Below, piece by piece: positions 59,741 through 64,000 of a stretch of 64,000 nucleotides of DNA. The stretch spans positions 186,001 through 250,000 of the forward strand of contig JAAEAF010000355.1 of NCBI GenBank assembly GCA_011037195.1, written 5' to 3'. How positions within the stretch are numbered: position 1 is the first letter of the stretch; each line of letters opens with the position of its first letter. The notes beneath the pieces were generated by a model. It was not told the origin of the DNA, ran no database searches, and saw only the letters and a list, made by a program, of their open reading frames with translations. The position numbers and the translations under genes are program-made. This stretch comes from Triatoma infestans. Lineage: Eukaryota > Arthropoda > Insecta > Hemiptera > Reduviidae.

Positions 59741-60610
59741 TACAGGGTGTCCCAAGGTATATATGTATATCGACTTTTTATCGGAATCTAAAATAGCTAG
59801 AAAAAAACTAAAAAATACGTGTCCTCGTAGTTTTTTGTTAGAAATCCAATTTAATTTGCAAATTTGTTTTGGTGCTTCCAGAAGCGAATACAGGCACCAA
59901 CTTCATTTTTTCAAATGGGGAGGTGTGGTTTTTATTTAAGAAATAGATTCCTCTATTTTTTGTAAGAAAAATTTACTTGAACGGTTTTTTTCTTTGAGCG
60001 ATATTTTACAAGTTATGAATGAAAACATGATTCCTATAAGAAATTTCAAAATGATATTATAACGGTTTTTTGATTGAATACGAAGAAAAGTACTATTTTA
60101 TTATAAATTTTACTCCTCATTAATTACAGATATTGCTCGAAGTGGCCTCCACCATTAGAGATGCAAAGACATGCTCTTTCCTGCCAATTGTACCTTATGG
60201 CCAAAGAAATTAGATTCGGCTTTAACCCACTTACAGGCATCTAATATGCTTTAGTACATCCTATGCATATCCCGCCTTGATTTCGATACACCTATTATCA
60301 TCTTGAAATTTCTTATAAGAATCATGTTTTCATTCATAACTTGTAAAATATCGCTCCCAGAAAAAAACCGTTCAAGTAAATTTTTCTTACAAAAAATAGA
60401 GGAATCTATTTCTTAAATAAAAACCACACCTTCCCATTTGCAAAAATGAAGTTGGTGCCTGTATCTCGCTTCTGGAAGCACCAAAACAAATTTGCAAATT
60501 AAATTGGCTTTCTAACAAAAAACTACGAGGACACGTATTTTTTAGTTTTTTTCTAGCTATTTTAGTTTCCGATAAAAAGTCGTTATCGATATACCTTGCG
60601 ACACCCTGCA
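59741..60610. mobile_element. Mariner/Tc1-like foldback with long inverted repeats
   Basis: Ends TACAGGGTGTCCC and, inverted, TGCAGGGTGTCGC, each beside a TA (59,739-59,740 and 60,611-60,612). The inverted repeats run for about 330 bp each, through the GGTGCTTCCAGAAGCG and AAAACATGATTC segments. The unique centre (about 60,070-60,300) retains the end of a minus-strand transposase. Lies within the 4.1 kb adiponectin receptor intron. Confidence 0.8.
60127..60185 (-). pseudogene. Transposase C-terminal remnant
   Basis: ERACLCISNGGGHFEQYL then TAA, the (C)I...GGHFE.L tail seen at the end of many Tc1/mariner-type transposases in insects. Only these residues can be read reliably. Confidence 0.6.
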
Positions 60611-61039
60611 TACAACCTCTCCTAATCATTCATCGATGACAAGTCCAAAAATCTGCATTTTCTGGAAGAAATTAACTGTAAAGATGTTTGGTTTCTGAAA
60701 GGTTTAAACTATATGAAATTTACTCTCGGTTGCTTAAAAGAAATACGGTGAAATTGTATTGAATCATGCGAACTTCTACAAATGGGCTAAGTAATTCAGA
60801 AGGGGCCGAACAGGTGTATATGGTTTGCAGTGTGTAGGAAGATCAATCGTGTATACAAAAATAATAGTAAAGAAAATCCAGCGACACATGCGTTCAGTGT
60901 ATCTTGTCAAGGTTGCCAACCTAGACCAGCCACTTCTGGAAGGCTATTTTGAAAAAGTAGGATATTATAGATATAAACAAATTTACTGATAATGAAACAA
61001 GTTATCTTTCTAATTAATTTATATTAATAATATACAAAC

Positions 61040-61227
61040 CTGCTCTGAGGGGTCTAAACCTAGATTCGCTGAATTTGTCCCATAAAGAGACTACAATTGA
61101 CGCCATACCCAATACTATAACTACAGTAAGATAAATTATTCTCGGCCTGACCTGGCAATAAAAACCATAGTACAACCATGGTACAAATGACCCAGTTATA
61201 AGTATTGCTATACCACAGTAATCCAAT
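61040..61227 (-). CDS. AdipoR: Adiponectin receptor, internal coding exon with zinc-ligand Asp
   Basis: 188 nt, starting after TTTTCAG and ending at a GTTTGT donor. It encodes LDYCGIAILITGSFVPWLYY and then a segment ending in RPLRAG, matching the PAQR region around AdipoR1 D208 (KLDYSG in human), a zinc ligand. It covers membrane helices 3 and 4, the second being IYLTVVIVLGMASIVVSLWD. The first base completes a Lys codon split across the 224-bp intron, and the last base begins a Gly codon finished in the next exon. All splice phases agree, which supports a functional gene rather than a pseudogene. Confidence 0.95.
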
Positions 61228-61451
61228 CTGAAAATAATACAGTTTCACATTATTATTATCTAAACGAAGTGTGCTTATATAATTGAGTAAAAACATTATA
61301 TCTGTAATTAGTTAAAAAGTTGTATTACTCAGAGAAGTTAAAAGAGTTCATTTACAATATTTATTATAACACTCTAAAATATCTAATCACTTTCTAAACT
61401 AATCCTCTCATAATGAATTTAATAATTAGGTAAAATTATTTTGTTACTCAC

Positions 61452-61632
61452 TTGCTAAAAAGTTTTCCAACAAATTCTGAATGGCAATATACTGTGTGAA
61501 ATATAAACGAAAGACCTAGGCATGTAATAGCACCGACAAAAAAGGTTCCAATAGCAATTTTATCAGGCAGTGGCAATTCTTCAGAAGGTCGTGTCATGAA
61601 CACTAACAGTACTGCAATAAACGCCACACAGC
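61452..61632 (-). CDS. AdipoR: Adiponectin receptor, internal coding exon with zinc-ligand His
   Basis: 181 nt from a TATTTCAG acceptor to a GTGAGT donor. It encodes the GCVAFIAVLLVF helix, the loop PSEELPLPDK and the helix ending SFIFHTVYCHSEF. The FHTVYCHSE motif holds the His equivalent to AdipoR1 H191; the spacing to the Asp in the next exon is 17 residues, as in human AdipoR1. The Ser four residues before this His is also present. The exon begins with two bases of a Gly codon and ends with two bases of a Lys codon. The intracellular N-terminal region and the first helix are not found to 64,000 and must lie further right. A HINE-like repeat starts 122 bp upstream of the acceptor. Confidence 0.95.
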
Positions 61633-61753
61633 CTGAAATACAAACGAAATGAACATAATAAATACAAACTAAGAAAATATACCACATTTTGTTTTGTTTA
61701 AAGTAAGCAAAATATTGCGCCTCTGATATCTTTACAGTATCTACTAGAAAAAA

Positions 61754-62622
61754 TCTGGTGTAAACACTCACACGACTTTCTCTTACTGCAGTTTACTAAA
61801 ATGGTAAGTTTTCATCATAGTTATAATTCTTATTAATACCGTCCATGTTTTCAATCAGAATTAGAAAAAACTATTCAGTAAACCCGCACTTCCCGGGGAA
61901 CAAATTTGCTTTAAATTCGGAATTTTAACATAACATTTCATGGTAATTAATATCATGTAGATGAAAGAATGATATAACAAACTGAAATAACCAACTTTAG
62001 AACCAACCACAATAACGCTTTAGAGGAAAACATTACCATACCCCTTCACACCAAAACCTCTCTTAAATGAATTTTTCCTGAAAAATGTTTCAAATGTAGC
62101 ACTTTATATATGTACTTAACATTCCATGTTTAAAGAAAATCGTTGGAGCCATTTTTTAGAAAATCGCAAAAAAAAAACTGTTAAGATCCATTCAATAAAG
62201 TTATAATTCCGGACAATCGATTTTTTTTTTCAAACTCGGAATTTCAACAACATATTTAATTCTAATTAATATTATTTAGACAATAGAATTCTATAATAAA
62301 CTGAAATAGCACTTTAGAAGAAAACATAACTCCACCACTCCTGCAAAACCTTTCTTAAAATGAATTTTCCCAGAGAATGTTTAAAATAAAAAATTGTAGC
62401 TTTTAATATAAATAATTAATGTATTAAGTTTAAAGAAAATCGTTTTTGAGTTGAATTTCAAGTTTGAACTTCCGGTGATTTTTCGGTTTTGAGTTGTGCT
62501 GTTCACTTACACACACACAGGAACCACTTTTTTGAATCAGGGTATCTCAAAACGTGTATTTCCGTTGAAAACGATATCGAAAATCTGAGACGATTACAAT
62601 ACTTCCTAGTTAGGAGTAAGAC
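61754..62622 (+). repeat. HINE-like repeat in an adiponectin receptor intron
   Basis: Starts TCTGGTGTAAACACTCACAC with GACTTTCTCTTACTGCAG, has two clear monomers (about 61,870-62,180 and 62,190-62,450), and ends GACGATTACAATACTTCC with TAGTTAGGAGTAAG. It lies antisense to the gene and begins 122 bp upstream of a coding-exon acceptor. Confidence 0.75.
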
Positions 62623-64000
62623 AGTCATATTTAATTAATAAATATTACCAGAACGCGGATATTCTTAAAAAAAAAATTTTTGACGCTTCTTTGAGACGCT
62701 TTATTATGATTGAAAACGTTTTTTCTTATTATAATATAAAAATAATAATTTTTAGAAATTTCTTGGCCAAGAATATTATAAAGTATATCACAATTAATGG
62801 AATTGTACAAAACATTTTATAGTTCCCTTTAAAAATTGTAAATCATTTGTACTTCACTTCACATAACATAAATACTTCTTAAACATAAATATTGTTTACA
62901 TTGATATTGTTTACATTCATTTTGTGCTTCTTTTATTGAATAGATAAAGACTATCTATTATTATTTTTTATTTTAAAATAAACAAAAATTACATTCATTC
63001 TCTTTTATTTGACCTTTGGGAGCAATTGGATTAATAAAGACCGCCGGTTAGGAGGACAGAGGGACAATTTTCTTGATGGAAGCAAATGAATACGCCCCTC
63101 AAGACTTTGTCTTTCTTCTGAAGTATTTTTATTAACAAACCCGTTACTTTTAAAAGTTTCAAGTAAAAGAACGACATCTGCATCTAAACTGAGAACCAAA
63201 AAAAAAAAATCTAAGCCAAATCAAACTGAATTCAATCAGTAATGCTATCAATATTAAAATTCATCTGAACTCATACACAGATCAAGAACATTAGTACTTA
63301 TTATCCAAAAAAAAAAAGCGAGAATTAATCAACAGGAATAATTTCAAACACTGCTATGTTAATAAAAAGTAAAATCTGTAAAAAACAAATCAGAAAGCAC
63401 AGTTCTAGGCATTTCATCACAACTTCATTGATTTAGAAGAAAGTTTTTCTCCTACTGTAATTATAAATGAACGGTTCCTATTGTATAAAATTTATAGCTA
63501 CTTAGATCGGCTGCATTATTGATGAGATTATTAACTTTCAAAAACATATCTGCTGCACAAATAAACGGTATTTTACAAAAATTCTCTAACGTTATATTAA
63601 CCACTTCGGAAAAACCTGATAAGAGGAGGATTATCCTAGCCTTACCATTTCAAAGAACTTATTATCGACTTTTTAAATCTAGGTTAATTATACGCTTATT
63701 TTTAAAATTACTTATAATTATTATAATGGAATTTTATCATCATTAAGGAATTAAGGATATTTCAATTTATTATTAAATTATCTATAAATAAAACAGAGAG
63801 AAAGTTATGTAATTGAGAGTATTCACCCAAAATTACACTTTCAAATTCTTCGAACAATGTCCTTTAAATTTTCTTTTGTTGTACGTGTGCAAACCAGCTG
63901 AAAGTCAAAATAAGATTCTCAGTACAATAAGTATATCGATTCAAAGTATGTAACTATATTTTATCAATTGAATAACTGATTAATTAAAAAAAGAAACAAA
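62623..64000. other. Upstream intron of the adiponectin receptor gene
   Basis: AT-rich. No upstream PAQR exon (the HLP.W or TGN.WTHL motifs) was found on the minus strand here. Confidence 0.5.

Noticed and set aside
1..64000. CRISPR array, operon or bacterial gene cluster
   Set aside because: No regularly spaced short direct repeats; the window is eukaryotic with spliced exons.

Overview
This is an AT-rich, intron-bearing animal genome segment. One host protein gene can be recognised, the 3' half of an adiponectin receptor (PAQR family) gene, and the non-LTR, Penelope, Helitron, hAT and Tc1/mariner relics around it are of types common in insects. An insect is the most likely source, but the sequence alone does not let me name order or species. 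There are no operons, no convincing tRNA or rRNA genes and no CRISPR array.

Layout. Positions 1-10,500 hold copies of a roughly 1 kb AT-rich repeat (called HINE-like here), a Jockey-type LINE tail, a tRNA-derived SINE, a TA-flanked MITE and three long foldbacks. Positions 10,573-22,660 are dense in LINE debris: an RNase H LINE with target-site duplications, two pieces of another RNase H LINE, and a Jockey-type RT copy interrupted by two younger insertions, one of them a 3.3 kb LINE. Positions 22,660-37,600 are mostly AT-rich spacer with HINE-like copies, hammerhead-like foldbacks, a truncated LINE ORF1 and a direct duplication. Positions 37,600-50,700 hold a Helitron helicase relic, a third copy of the RNase H LINE, a Penelope-like element with inverted ends and a hAT relic with perfect 8-bp duplications. 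Positions 50,900-56,400 are almost featureless AT-rich DNA. From 56,482 to 61,632, on the minus strand, lie the last four coding exons of the adiponectin receptor, whose introns hold a LINE tail, a mariner-like foldback and a HINE-like copy. Its 5' exons lie beyond the right edge.

The most interesting structure is a set of long inverted repeats (4,985-5,309; 8,479-8,999; 9,068-9,496; 27,365-27,684; 31,126-31,575; 55,066-55,290) plus a degenerate Penelope-like element (47,079-48,827). Most of their arms carry the same short core: CUGANGA, one extra base, a GC stem, then GAAAC and GUC. This looks like a minimal hammerhead ribozyme. Hammerheads are known from Penelope-like retroelements, so I infer that these foldbacks are coding-free derivatives of inverted Penelope-like terminal repeats.

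Every mobile-element reading frame seen here is broken; only the adiponectin receptor exons look intact.
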